DNA of 16,029 nt from NCBI RefSeq assembly GCF_030382115.1, contig NZ_JAUDRJ010000001.1, positions 31,076 to 47,104 on the forward strand. The letters run 5' to 3'. The notes beneath the pieces were generated by a model. It searched no databases and had not been told where the DNA came from. It saw only the letters and a list, made by a program, of their open reading frames with translations. The translations under genes and the position numbers were made by a program. Within the stretch, counting starts at the first letter, position 1. Every line of letters begins with the position of its first letter. Source of the stretch: Nostoc sp. GT001 (GTDB taxonomy: Bacteria; Cyanobacteriota; Cyanobacteriia; Cyanobacteriales; Nostocaceae). Shown piece by piece: positions 6,587 through 13,835 of this stretch.

Positions 6587-7934
6587 AGTCTGGGCAATAG
6601 AGGTAGAAAGTAGCTAAACCAATATGATGACATCTGGCTACTTCGCTGAGGGACGGTGGAGGAGAAAGGTTATTGTCAATAACCCCCTGTAAAAGCTCTC
6701 GGATATGCTGCTGACGTTTTAAAGTTGCATAATCAGTAGCTCTTTGCTTAATAGCAGTGGCTAAAGATTTTGAAATATGAGTTAAAGGGCTGTAACTTTT
6801 ATATCCAAGACGATAAGCTAACTGGGTAAGAGTTGGGGGAGGTTCTTCAAATAATGCTTGTTGCATTGCTGCTCTTGTAGCTTCAATGTCTGGTTTACTG
6901 CTATAAGTAACAGAAGATTTTCTTCGGCGTTGGCTAGTTTTGGAAGCTAAAATAGATAGTTTATCAAGAGTTACGGGATTAACCTTGGCTTGGAGAAAAT
7001 CAGCAACAGAAGTAGAGAGTGTGTAACAGATTTTCAGCAACTCAGAAATAATAGGAATTGTTGAACCTTGATGCCAATGAAGAAATTTATAACGATTGAC
7101 TCCCAAGAAACGACCTAAAGCTGAAATATTACCATTGGTTAATTGATTAGCATAAAGCTTCATAGCTTTATTAATACTATCTCTTGGAGGTATAGAGTTA
7201 AATAAAACAGCTTTTGAAAGCAATTCTCCTAAAGCACTAGCAACCCAAATCTCCCATTCAAGAGATTGAGCTATATCTGGACAATGCTGTAGAACAGAAG
7301 GATAATGTCCACCCAACCAAGCATCACATTTTAAGCAAAACCCTGGACGAGTCGTCTGCCAAAGAGGTACAAATTTTTGATGACACTGAGGACAAATAGA
7401 TTGCAAAGGTCGATGATGCTCCAAACAAATGTTGACAGATTCAAGCGACCATAATAAAGGAGAGTAAATCACTTTTGAGCTATCACGCCATTCTTGATAA
7501 CACTGAGGACACCATGCAAAATCAGCCCTAAGTAAATCTTGAGATGGCAAAACTTCTGCCCAAGTCAGCAGTGTTAAAAACTCCAAATCATCGCGCAGAG
7601 TAAGTTGATTCAAAGCGGCTACGAATTGCTTGGCTTTTACAGAAGTTCCATTTAAAGACTTAATATAATATTGTCCATATACTTTCACTAAACTAGGGTA
7701 ATAATACTGTTGTATATCATCTGATTTAGAGAATTTTTTTTGAATTTCAGCAGCGATTAAAGTTCCGACAGCCACACTATGAGCTTCGGCTAAACGAGCA
7801 ACGTAGCTAGTTATACTCTCCACATAAGGCGTTCCGATTCCTATCGGTTCAAGATGGAATAAAGAACTACGCGGTGGAATCTTAGGGCGTTCTAAGTCCC
7901 ATAATTCATCAGTTTGGTTAACATCAACTTTCAT
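6567..7934 (-). CDS. tniQ: TniQ/TnsD-family target selector, C-terminally truncated by frameshift
   Basis: The 455-aa open frame should recruit TnsC to a chosen target, in TnsD proteins by binding a specific DNA site. The N-terminal TniQ domain begins near residue 25 (GIGTPYVESITSYVARLAEAH). A zinc-binding cluster follows: C142-x2-C145, C170-x2-H173, C181-x2-C184 and C200-x2-C203. Next are a helix-turn-helix (ALGRFLGVNRYKFLHW, about 275-290) and tandem repeats containing TLTQLAYRLGYKS and SLSEVARCHHIGLATFY, a DNA-reading tail. The ATG at 7934 overlaps the end of tnsC by 11 bp, indicating coupled translation. A frameshift after residue 449 gives an early stop, so about 76 native residues are lost. 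Long length and several DNA-binding repeats favour a TnsD-type role over the short CRISPR-coupled TniQ. Confidence 0.85.
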   Translation of the reverse strand: MKVDVNQTDELWDLERPKIPPRSSLFHLEPIGIGTPYVESITSYVARLAEAHSVAVGTLIAAEIQKKFSKSDDIQQYYYPSLVKVYGQYYIKSLNGTSVKAKQFVAALNQLTLRDDLEFLTLLTWAEVLPSQDLLRADFAWCPQCYQEWRDSSKVIYSPLLWSLESVNICLEHHRPLQSICPQCHQKFVPLWQTTRPGFCLKCDAWLGGHYPSVLQHCPDIAQSLEWEIWVASALGELLSKAVLFNSIPPRDSINKAMKLYANQLTNGNISALGRFLGVNRYKFLHWHQGSTIPIISELLKICYTLSTSVADFLQAKVNPVTLDKLSILASKTSQRRRKSSVTYSSKPDIEATRAAMQQALFEEPPPTLTQLAYRLGYKSYSPLTHISKSLATAIKQRATDYATLKRQQHIRELLQGVIDNNLSPPPSLSEVARCHHIGLATFYLYCPDSLPNYC

Positions 7935-9066
7935 TATCTTGTGTCCCTACTGGATCTCGTTTTGGTTTTCGTTTCCCAACACGTCCTTTCTTAAGAGAAG
8001 CTCCCTGTACTACATCAGGAGTAACAGAAGTAGTTAAATTTCCTATGAAGTAATAACTACTAGATTCTTGCTTGAGGCGTAATTGACCCTGCTCTGATTC
8101 TTGAAAAATCTGGTTAATTCGTCCTTGGCTGAAAGCTCCCTGCTCCAAATGTTTAATAGTTAACGTTGCTGCATCTTCTTCATAAGCAAATCGCAATGAA
8201 CGAGTTAACCAATTTTTAAGAATTCCTACACAACCGACTGAACCAGAAAATAGATATTCGTAATAATTTTCTAAATAAGGTTCTTCTTCTAAGGGAAGAT
8301 GCTTCTCCAATGTTCTAATAACTCTAATAAATTCAGTAACATCTTCAGCCTCATCAAGTTGGTAAGGAGTTAAATGAATATCTTCACTACGTCTTCCTAC
8401 TTGTCCATTGAGAGTTGAACAATTAAGAAGCTCATAAGTTCCAAATAAGATATGTACTGTTCCCGTCAGATTCGCAATTGATTTAATCCAATTCATTTGA
8501 TGCAGCATTTGGTGTCCACCGGACATCATTAACAAATGTTGAGCTTCATCTACTAGGAAACATCTTAACTGGCGATACCGAAACACCTTCTCCATTGCTC
8601 GTCGCAAAGTAGGTACGTCTTTACGATTGGATTGATTAATCAATCCTAAATCTTTGTTATCAGTCCAAGAGAGTTTATAATTAGACTTATACTCGATTAA
8701 AACCTCATTGAGAGATTCTAAAGCCCGAATATAGTAATCCTTATGACTAAAATTTCCTCGTTCGGCTGGAATAGCTTCAACGCTAGCGACAGCAATTTTA
8801 CCAGGGTTTACTTGTAATTCCGGGAGAAATCGTTCCAATAAGAGTTTCTCTAGGCGCAGTCGCAAGGTAGTTTTACCCACGCCAGTTACACCAAAAACTA
8901 AAAATACTAGGGTATCCGCAGGTTCAAGAATATTAATTAATAGCCTGTCCAAAGCTTCTTTAAGTTTGCGGTGGGGAACTGTAATGCTTTTGAAGTAACA
9001 AGTCTTATCTTCACTAGATTTATTTAGGAGTTCTTGCGTAAATGCTCGTGCATTAGTATTTACCAT
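7924..9066 (-). CDS. tnsC: TnsC-like AAA+ ATPase transposition regulator
   Basis: A 380-aa AAA+ ATPase that links the target selector to the transposase. Motifs: Walker A GVTGVGKT (59-66), Walker B CFLVDEAQ (169-176), sensor-1-like ILFGTYEL (about 206-213) and an Arg pair in VGRRSEDI. The C-terminus is basic and low in complexity (KKGRVGKRKPKRD), possibly contacting DNA or the transposase. Length is intermediate between short CAST TnsC proteins and Tn7 TnsC (555 aa). The ATG at 9066 sits behind GAGGAG, which is part of the last codons of tnsAB, and the two frames overlap by 7 bp; the downstream overlap with tniQ is 11 bp. Translation of the three genes is probably coupled. All ATPase residues that can be judged are intact. 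Confidence 0.93.
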   Translation of the reverse strand: MVNTNARAFTQELLNKSSEDKTCYFKSITVPHRKLKEALDRLLINILEPADTLVFLVFGVTGVGKTTLRLRLEKLLLERFLPELQVNPGKIAVASVEAIPAERGNFSHKDYYIRALESLNEVLIEYKSNYKLSWTDNKDLGLINQSNRKDVPTLRRAMEKVFRYRQLRCFLVDEAQHLLMMSGGHQMLHQMNWIKSIANLTGTVHILFGTYELLNCSTLNGQVGRRSEDIHLTPYQLDEAEDVTEFIRVIRTLEKHLPLEEEPYLENYYEYLFSGSVGCVGILKNWLTRSLRFAYEEDAATLTIKHLEQGAFSQGRINQIFQESEQGQLRLKQESSSYYFIGNLTTSVTPDVVQGASLKKGRVGKRKPKRDPVGTQDNES

Positions 9067-11642
9067 AACTCCTCATTCGTATATGGATTAATTGTATTAA
9101 AATCTATTTTTTGTTCTAACCTTTTTTCTGACTTCAGATTGCTTTTAGCAAGTTTCTTAACTTTTTGTGATTGATTTATTTTCTGCTCTTCACCTGTTGG
9201 CTGAGTTATTCTGCCTTCAATAATCGAGCGAACGTCAAGACCTGCTAAATCATGTAATCGTTGTTCTAATATTGCTTCTTTTGCTTCTGCTTCTTCAAGG
9301 TAAGCTGCTCTTTCCTTAGCTGTTAAATTGATTCTTTTACTAGATTTCTGTCGAGTGCGACGTAATTCAACTGTGGCTAATTTAACTTCTCGCTCTGAAC
9401 GATTCTGGAAAAATTTATAATATTGGGAAATACAGCGAATCCACTGCCCTTTGACATAAGCATAAGCTGTTCCCATATCAAAGGGGTCATAACGCACTGG
9501 GACATCTGTTCCTTCTATTTCTGGTTGGATAAACGAATCATCTATTGACCAATAGTAAAGGTAATTGATTTTGATTCCACGGGATGGTTGCACCTTGGCT
9601 GTTCCTTTAGGAGTAGATGGTAGAGTAAATATTTTAAAGTTCTCGTCATAAATAATTTCTTGCATCTTTCTTTGTCCACTTTTCTCTATTCCTTCTGTGA
9701 AGGCTTGATGCGGACTTTTCCCCAGAGTTGGATGTTCCTTATTATCGTAAAATTCATAACTGTAAATGCAAAAGAAAGCATACAGTTCATCTAATGTCCA
9801 AACTGCTTGTTTTTTCGGATTATTTGATTTAGTTACTAAACGAACTTGTTTGGTTATTTGCGTGTTTCCTTGAAGATTATGAAAAAATTCTGTATTGGTT
9901 GTACCAAAAAGACGTTCAATCACTGACCCAAATCGAGCTTTAGCTGGCGGACGTTGTTTTTTAGTGCAGCCAAAGGCAGCTAAAAGTGTTTCAAAATAGA
10001 TGCTACTGAACTCAGCTCCACCATCGACAACAATCGTCTCAGGTAGGCGTGAATATCTCTGCACACAAATTCGCAGCACCATCATAATTGAGCGGTAGCT
10101 TGGTTCGTCAAAGGTTAAATAGACCGCTAAAATTCTTCTACTGTAAGCATCCATCAGCAAAGTAGCCCAAGGTCTGCCTAGATTACGCCCTGTACGGGAG
10201 CAGACTAATTCCACATCTACCTGTGTATGGTCAATGTGAGCGATTTCCCAGGGACGATCTCCATGAGGCGGAGTGGTTAAGTCTAATTCCCAGTAGAAGG
10301 CTGATTGCTGATAAGCTGCACGAGAACCAAGCCGTTTTTTAGTTTGTTCATAACCGGAACGTTGCTTGATTCTGTTGCAGAAAGTCACATAGCTTGGTAG
10401 TTCCTCTGGATTTTTGGTTTTTTCCCATTCGTGTTTCAAGACTCCGTAAACTGCCATTTTCCCTTTTTGTTTGAGCGTTTCGTAGTGGTCAGCAATAATT
10501 TTGTCAATGAAGTCCTGCGTCTGTTGTGATATTTTTGGTTTTCTATTACCTTTGCTTGCATGATTATCGAGCAGCCCAATATATCCCCAGTTATATTTCT
10601 TTTGAGCCAGGATAAATTTAGCTTTCCAATAACGAATAGTACGCTCAGATATAGTAGCGTTATCTGTTGGTTTACCTGCTGCTTGTTGAGTAATAATTTG
10701 ATAGCGATGGTTTGCTTGTGCTAAATCACATGGGCTGGCTTTTAAATAGCGTTCTATTGCTTCTGGGTGGATAGAAGATGTAAAAGTTGTGGATGTTTGG
10801 TTACTAATTACTGCAAAAAGCGAGTTCTCTTCGGTGATTTTTTGCTCTAATAACCAGCGATTGTAAGCATCAGCTGCTGCTTGATCAACAAATAAATGTA
10901 CTCTCTCTGGTTCAGTTAAATAAGCAACACTCAAGTCAGTATAAATTTCCCCATTAGCTATTAAGGCATTCACCTCATCTGATGTCGCCTTTAAGGTTTG
11001 AATCAGGTCAGAGTAGGTTATTCCTGGTGTCAGGGCAACCTGCTCTCTAATGCGGTTCGCAACTTCCACATTTATTTGATAAGTTTTGATGGTGTAGGCT
11101 TTGAGAAATTGACGATTTCTGTACTTGACCCAATTGATTTCCTTATCAGTACGGAGGCGGTAATACAGACCTAATTGTTCAACGACTTCCGCTACTGGTG
11201 GACTTAGCCATCCCACATCTATTGAAAAAACATAGCGTTCTGGTTGCTTGATTGCTAGTTTTTCTAATCGAACAGAGGACTTCCATTCTTCAAAACCTGC
11301 ACTCGATTTTCGGATGACAAAAAAATCTGGAACATGAGTCACTGTTACCATTCTGCCATTTTTGGCTTTGACTTTTAGGCTAAGACGGTAGGGTTGATCA
11401 TAGTATTCTAAAACATCATTGTCTTGCTCATATTCTTCGCTTGCTGGTAATTCCACTTTATGGGACTCGAACTGAATTGTTCTGCCCATTTTCATACTGG
11501 AGTAACTGCCAACAACGTTGATTCCATTGCTTCTGACTCGCCGCACAGGTTCTGATGACCGAATTTGCTCAATCACAGAACGCGCTTGTCCTGATATTTT
11601 GAGGCGGCGACACCAATTCTCAAACTCTTGTGCGTTGAGCAT
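9060..11642 (-). CDS. tnsAB: TnsA-TnsB fusion transposase
   Basis: An 860-aa protein joining the two Tn7 strand-cutting enzymes. Residues about 40-240 are TnsA-like: a Glu at 59 (IQFESHKVE), VLEYYDQP at 77-84, HVPDFFV with Asp106, and FEEWK with Glu119/Lys121, giving an E-D-ExK endonuclease pattern for 5'-strand cleavage. A helix-rich linker with HTH-type DNA-binding segments follows (ATISERTIRYWKAKF near 329-343). The TnsB part has the DDE integrase core: IDHTQVD (Asp471), VVDGGAEF (Asp540) and SVIERLFG (Glu576), then a beta-barrel region and a lysine-rich C-terminal tail that should contact TnsC. The ATG at 11642 has no strong ribosome binding site. Two weaker TnsB-type sites lie 30-80 bp upstream of the start, so autoregulation, as in Tn7, is plausible. 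Catalytic residues appear intact. Confidence 0.92.
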   Translation of the reverse strand: MLNAQEFENWCRRLKISGQARSVIEQIRSSEPVRRVRSNGINVVGSYSSMKMGRTIQFESHKVELPASEEYEQDNDVLEYYDQPYRLSLKVKAKNGRMVTVTHVPDFFVIRKSSAGFEEWKSSVRLEKLAIKQPERYVFSIDVGWLSPPVAEVVEQLGLYYRLRTDKEINWVKYRNRQFLKAYTIKTYQINVEVANRIREQVALTPGITYSDLIQTLKATSDEVNALIANGEIYTDLSVAYLTEPERVHLFVDQAAADAYNRWLLEQKITEENSLFAVISNQTSTTFTSSIHPEAIERYLKASPCDLAQANHRYQIITQQAAGKPTDNATISERTIRYWKAKFILAQKKYNWGYIGLLDNHASKGNRKPKISQQTQDFIDKIIADHYETLKQKGKMAVYGVLKHEWEKTKNPEELPSYVTFCNRIKQRSGYEQTKKRLGSRAAYQQSAFYWELDLTTPPHGDRPWEIAHIDHTQVDVELVCSRTGRNLGRPWATLLMDAYSRRILAVYLTFDEPSYRSIMMVLRICVQRYSRLPETIVVDGGAEFSSIYFETLLAAFGCTKKQRPPAKARFGSVIERLFGTTNTEFFHNLQGNTQITKQVRLVTKSNNPKKQAVWTLDELYAFFCIYSYEFYDNKEHPTLGKSPHQAFTEGIEKSGQRKMQEIIYDENFKIFTLPSTPKGTAKVQPSRGIKINYLYYWSIDDSFIQPEIEGTDVPVRYDPFDMGTAYAYVKGQWIRCISQYYKFFQNRSEREVKLATVELRRTRQKSSKRINLTAKERAAYLEEAEAKEAILEQRLHDLAGLDVRSIIEGRITQPTGEEQKINQSQKVKKLAKSNLKSEKRLEQKIDFNTINPYTNEELW

Positions 11643-11670
11643 TTTTACTTAAAAAAGTGGCTTGGACTCA

Positions 11671-11721
11671 CGGCAGACTTTGACTTAAATTCTTTGGACT
11701 GGTGGCAACTTTATCATTTAA
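11671..11721. promoter_or_regulatory. Two internal, weaker TnsB-type sites upstream of tnsAB
   Basis: TGGCAACTTTATCATTTAA (11703-11721) matches the reversed terminal site CGGCAAGCTTATCCTTTAA at 15 of 19 positions, and CGGCAGACTTTGACTTAAA (11671-11689) at 13 of 19. With the two sites in the terminal repeat, the right end would have four sites and the left end two, an asymmetry like that of Tn7. Lying between the end and the tnsAB start, they could also place the tns promoter under TnsB control. No convincing -35/-10 pair was identified. Confidence 0.5.
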
Positions 11722-11778
11722 CTCGAGTCCAACACCTACTTGGCACAAATCGTAATAATCAGGCTTTCAGGCTTGGTG

Positions 11779-11826
11779 CGGCAAGCTTATCCTTTAATTT
11801 TCGGCAATCTTTTCCTTTAAGTCACA
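11779..11826. repeat. Right terminal inverted repeat with two TnsB-type sites
   Basis: Inverted copy of 6288-6335 with one mismatch, ending GTCACA at 11826 on the plus strand. It contains the two 19-bp sites at 11802-11820 and 11779-11797, again 23 bp apart. The base outside is followed at once by another end-like repeat, not by unique DNA. Confidence 0.85.
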
Positions 11827-11930
11827 CTGCGGCAAACTTATGGTTTCAAAAATGGCAAACTTATGGTTACAGTCACATACTGCGGCAAACTTATGGTTTC
11901 AAAAATGGCAAACTTATGGTTACAGTCACA
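11827..11930. repeat. Two stacked copies of a related Tn7-like end (51-bp direct repeat)
   Basis: 11827-11877 and 11880-11930 are identical 51-bp units separated by TA, each running from CTGCGG to CAGTCACA. Each holds two sites GGCAAACTTATGGTT, 23 bp apart (11831-11845 and 11854-11868; 11884-11898 and 11907-11921), and ends in GTCACA like the true right end. Site sequence differs from the resident element (TAAGTTTGCC against TAAGCTTGCC; AACCA against AAGGA), so these are ends of a sister family. No matching opposite end was found in the window. Translation of 11863-12396 begins inside this array. Confidence 0.75.
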
Positions 11931-12396
11931 AGAACGTGTAGAAGTTGCCTTATCACCAGCTGTATCTCCAGTTGAGGATTACCAGGAAGTTTGCGATCGT
12001 TACTTGGCATCGTTGCGCTTGGGGAAGGTTGCACCTGAATACAAACGTGCAAACTATCATATTAAGGCATTCATTCAAGAGTTACAGCTGGCGCGATTGT
12101 CAGCGACTCCAACTCTTAAGAAGATGAACGCCGAAGCATTGCGGTTGTTGCGTCAAGAGTTTAAAGACAATTGGCTGAGATTTTTTGAAGCAATCTCAAT
12201 CGAGCCAGGATATTTTCTGACTTTTGAAGAATTATTACAAGCTTTAGAGCGAGAAATGGCTGTACCGTATGGGGATTTAGAATCTCATGAAAAAGATTTC
12301 CTTCATGGTTGGGATGAGGTTTATAGCAAGGCTTGTCTTGAGGCTGATCGGCGAAAACATGGGATAAGTCCTAATTTAAACTGGTTTGAGCAGTAG
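11863..12396 (+). CDS. Hypothetical protein with start inside transposon-end repeats
   Basis: An open frame of 177 aa; I do not recognise the family. From about ERVEVALSP (11931 on) it looks like a genuine soluble, mostly helical protein with conserved-looking segments (VCDRYLASLRLGK, YKRANYHIKAFIQELQ, GYFLTFEELLQALEREMAVPYGD, FLHGWDEVYSKACLEADRRK). The first 20-odd residues are encoded by the stacked transposon ends, and every in-frame ATG (11863, 11893, 11908) lies in the repeats; none has a clear ribosome binding site. The original N-terminus was probably replaced by the insertion, so the true start and expression are uncertain. No catalytic motif, signal peptide or membrane segment is visible. 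Confidence 0.55.
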   Translation: MVTVTYCGKLMVSKMANLWLQSQERVEVALSPAVSPVEDYQEVCDRYLASLRLGKVAPEYKRANYHIKAFIQELQLARLSATPTLKKMNAEALRLLRQEFKDNWLRFFEAISIEPGYFLTFEELLQALEREMAVPYGDLESHEKDFLHGWDEVYSKACLEADRRKHGISPNLNWFEQ

Positions 12397-12480
12397 TAGG
12401 TGTACTCATGTATGAGTTAGCAACAAAACAATTGAACAATAAAGTGTCTAAATATCAAAACAAAGGGATAAAAATCAAAA

Positions 12481-12867
12481 ATGAATATCAAGAGCGAAAA
12501 TCCTGCTGGTTTTAAAAATTGGTCAAAGCAAGTTGCATATTGGCAATGTATTCCTCCAATAATTTCGATTGATATTGATCGAGAACGTAGTTGCGTGTGG
12601 TTTAATGTTGGTGGCGAAAATCGTCCTCTTGTTAAGTATCAGATTTTTTCTAATATGGGTGGTTGCGAAAGTGGGCATGAGGATAATCCTGCTGCTAATC
12701 CATCAGCTTTTTCACTAGAAGAAGCAACATATTTGTATAACCAACTTATTACTGGCAAGATGAATAATGAAGTCAAGTCAATTTTGATTACTGTTGCACT
12801 TGCTAAAAAACATGAAAACAATCATCAAAATAAAATTGGTATTGTTCAATCGACTATCAAACTTTAA
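12481..12867 (+). CDS. Hypothetical protein
   Basis: A 128-aa protein that I do not recognise. It has an aromatic N-terminal half (FKNWSKQVAYWQCIPPIISIDID, with a Trp/Phe-rich strand region VWFNVGGENRPLVKYQIF), a central SGHEDNPAANPSAFSLEEATYLYNQL segment and a polar C-terminus. No membrane segment, signal peptide or known catalytic motif is visible. The ATG at 12481 has only a weak AAGGG well upstream. It lies 84 bp after the previous plus-strand gene and could share its transcript. Base composition and codon use are similar to neighbouring genes, so it is probably real. Confidence 0.5.
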   Translation: MNIKSENPAGFKNWSKQVAYWQCIPPIISIDIDRERSCVWFNVGGENRPLVKYQIFSNMGGCESGHEDNPAANPSAFSLEEATYLYNQLITGKMNNEVKSILITVALAKKHENNHQNKIGIVQSTIKL

Positions 12868-12971
12868 TTTCTCTCAACAACTGCTGGATCGACTACTGTA
12901 GCGTCCAAGAGCAGGACAATCTCGCTGCGATCTAAATAAAAAATACCATTCTCACAAAAAAAAAATGACAT
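12864..12971 (-). pseudogene. C-terminal remnant of a paralogue of the 13458-13835 gene
   Basis: A 35-codon frame whose last 25 residues, FYLDRSEIVLLLDATVVDP onward, closely match the C-terminus of the intact minus-strand gene 600 bp to the right (CYLDRSEIVLLLDGTVIEP onward). The DNA is also similar (the motif CTGCGATCTAAATAA occurs in both on the plus strand). The rest of the gene is gone, ending in a run of ten A's and a HIP1 octamer, so this is a degraded duplicate. The stop overlaps the end of the plus-strand hypothetical gene. Confidence 0.6.
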
Positions 12972-13037
12972 TACACGCGATCGCTGTTGTGGGTTAATCT
13001 AGGACTGGTAGCAAATATTGGTAAAAGAGAAAATTTA

Positions 13038-13474
13038 ATGCTTTCAGGAACCATTCAACCCTACAGTGAAAGACAGACCGTTTTACAAACCAATAACGGT
13101 GATTTTCTCATTCCTGGGCAAGAAATTCACCGCTTGGGTTTGTGGCGAATGCAACGCTTGGGTCTGTTGTGGGGTCAAAAGGCAACTGCCCAAGCCGACC
13201 AATCGCTTACAAATGATATTCAATATGAAGGAATTATTGGAATTATCAAGTTTAATACGTTGCAACTTGATAACTTATCAGCACTTATTGAAGCAAGCAA
13301 TTACAGCACCAGACATAATTATTAATCAGCTTGTCGAAAAGGAACAGATATCTGCTTTGCTTTTACCTTCGGCTGCTAGTCAATGCCGCGCAAGAAGTTG
13401 AAGAGGGCAGAAACCAGAGGACAGTTGGTAGCAATGAATTTGTTAAAAAAGTAGGAACTAATTTGAAATATTAA
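13038..13474 (+). pseudogene. Frame-damaged gene of unknown function
   Basis: No single frame spans this stretch, but three consecutive plus-strand frames join into one plausible protein. Frame A starts at ATG 13038 (MLSGTIQPYSERQ) and reads to about 13290 (LDNLSALIE). A one-base shift continues as QAITAPDIIINQLVEKEQISALLL to about 13375. A second shift continues as VNAAQEVEEGRNQRTVGSN to a TAA at 13472. The combined product is about 145 aa. The reconstruction is by eye and I do not recognise the family. Its position between an intact gene and a remnant of that gene's paralogue fits a decaying region. Alternatively, the two short frames at 13038-13325 and 13066-13401 are chance. Confidence 0.35.
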
Positions 13475-13835
13475 TAACTTTTGGCTCAATTACTGTACCG
13501 TCCAGAAGCAAAACGATCTCACTGCGATCTAAATAACAAATATGCTGATCAATTACTGGGACAAACACAATATGCCAATACCATAGAAATGGCTTTGGAT
13601 GAGGTTGCAGAGATTGAATCGAGGCAGCTATACATATATAAGAGTTGAATTGAGGTCGGTTTCGATAAGCTTCAGCCCGACCAATTTGAATAGCGTCGCT
13701 CATTGATAAAGGCACTGCTGATAATTCAGGATTCCAGGTAGAAACTTTTTTTAAAAGTGAGAGGGACACCTCGAAGTAAAGCTTCTCTTCTTCTGTACTG
13801 CAAATTAGCAGAGTAATTATTATATTTTCAAGCAT
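13458..13835 (-). CDS. Hypothetical protein
   Basis: A 125-aa protein from the ATG at 13835 (a TTG at 13838 adds one residue). It is not a family I recognise. Sequence features: a hydrophobic N-terminus (IIITLLIC) too short and poorly placed to be a clear signal peptide, SMSDAIQIGRAEAYRNRPQF, FLWYWHIVFVPVIDQHICYL, and a strand-rich C-terminus ending LDRSEIVLLLDGTVIEP. The C-terminus is nearly repeated at 12864-12940, so this is a duplicated family on this replicon. No obvious ribosome binding site precedes the ATG. It overlaps the tail of the damaged plus-strand gene by about 17 bp, convergently. The existence of a diverged paralogue conserving the protein sequence supports that it is a real gene. 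Confidence 0.55.
   Translation of the reverse strand: MLENIIITLLICSTEEEKLYFEVSLSLLKKVSTWNPELSAVPLSMSDAIQIGRAEAYRNRPQFNSYICIAASIQSLQPHPKPFLWYWHIVFVPVIDQHICYLDRSEIVLLLDGTVIEPKVINISN

Larger units (their letters stand above)
6288..11826 (-). mobile_element. Tn7-like transposon (TnsAB-TnsC-TniQ/TnsD), no cargo
   Basis: A 5.5-kb element bounded by 48-bp inverted repeats that start TGTGAC (6288-6335 and 11779-11826, 47/48 identical). It holds only three genes, all leftward: tnsAB, tnsC and tniQ/tnsD. Only about 20 bp separates the last reading frame from the left repeat. The layout resembles Tn7: the nuclease/transposase gene starts next to the end with more binding sites, here called right. No cas gene, CRISPR array or passenger gene is present. 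TnsAB fusions are known from cyanobacterial Tn7-like elements and some type I CASTs; this looks like a non-CRISPR relative. The 5-bp flanks, AAGCA and CTGCG, do not match, so a clean target-site duplication is absent. No HIP1 octamer was seen inside. Confidence 0.85.

Noticed and set aside
6567..6600. Programmed ribosomal frameshift in tniQ
   Set aside because: No slippery heptamer or downstream structure is evident at the junction; a mutation or sequencing error is simpler.
11827..11930. Possible mini CRISPR array (51-bp repeat, 53-bp period)
   Set aside because: Only two copies with a 2-bp gap and no spacer-sized unique DNA; each unit has transposon-end architecture and there are no cas genes.
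11931..12480. tRNA gene or tRNA-like attachment site beside the transposon
   Set aside because: No T-loop or cloverleaf-like sequence was seen; the region is covered by protein-coding sequence and a short AT-rich gap.
12404..12513. Small 35-codon frame (MYELATKQLNNKVSKYQ) and the ACTCAT-GT-ATGAGT inverted repeat at its start
   Set aside because: No ribosome binding site, overlaps the start of the next gene, low-complexity sequence; the 6-bp stem is too short to call a terminator.
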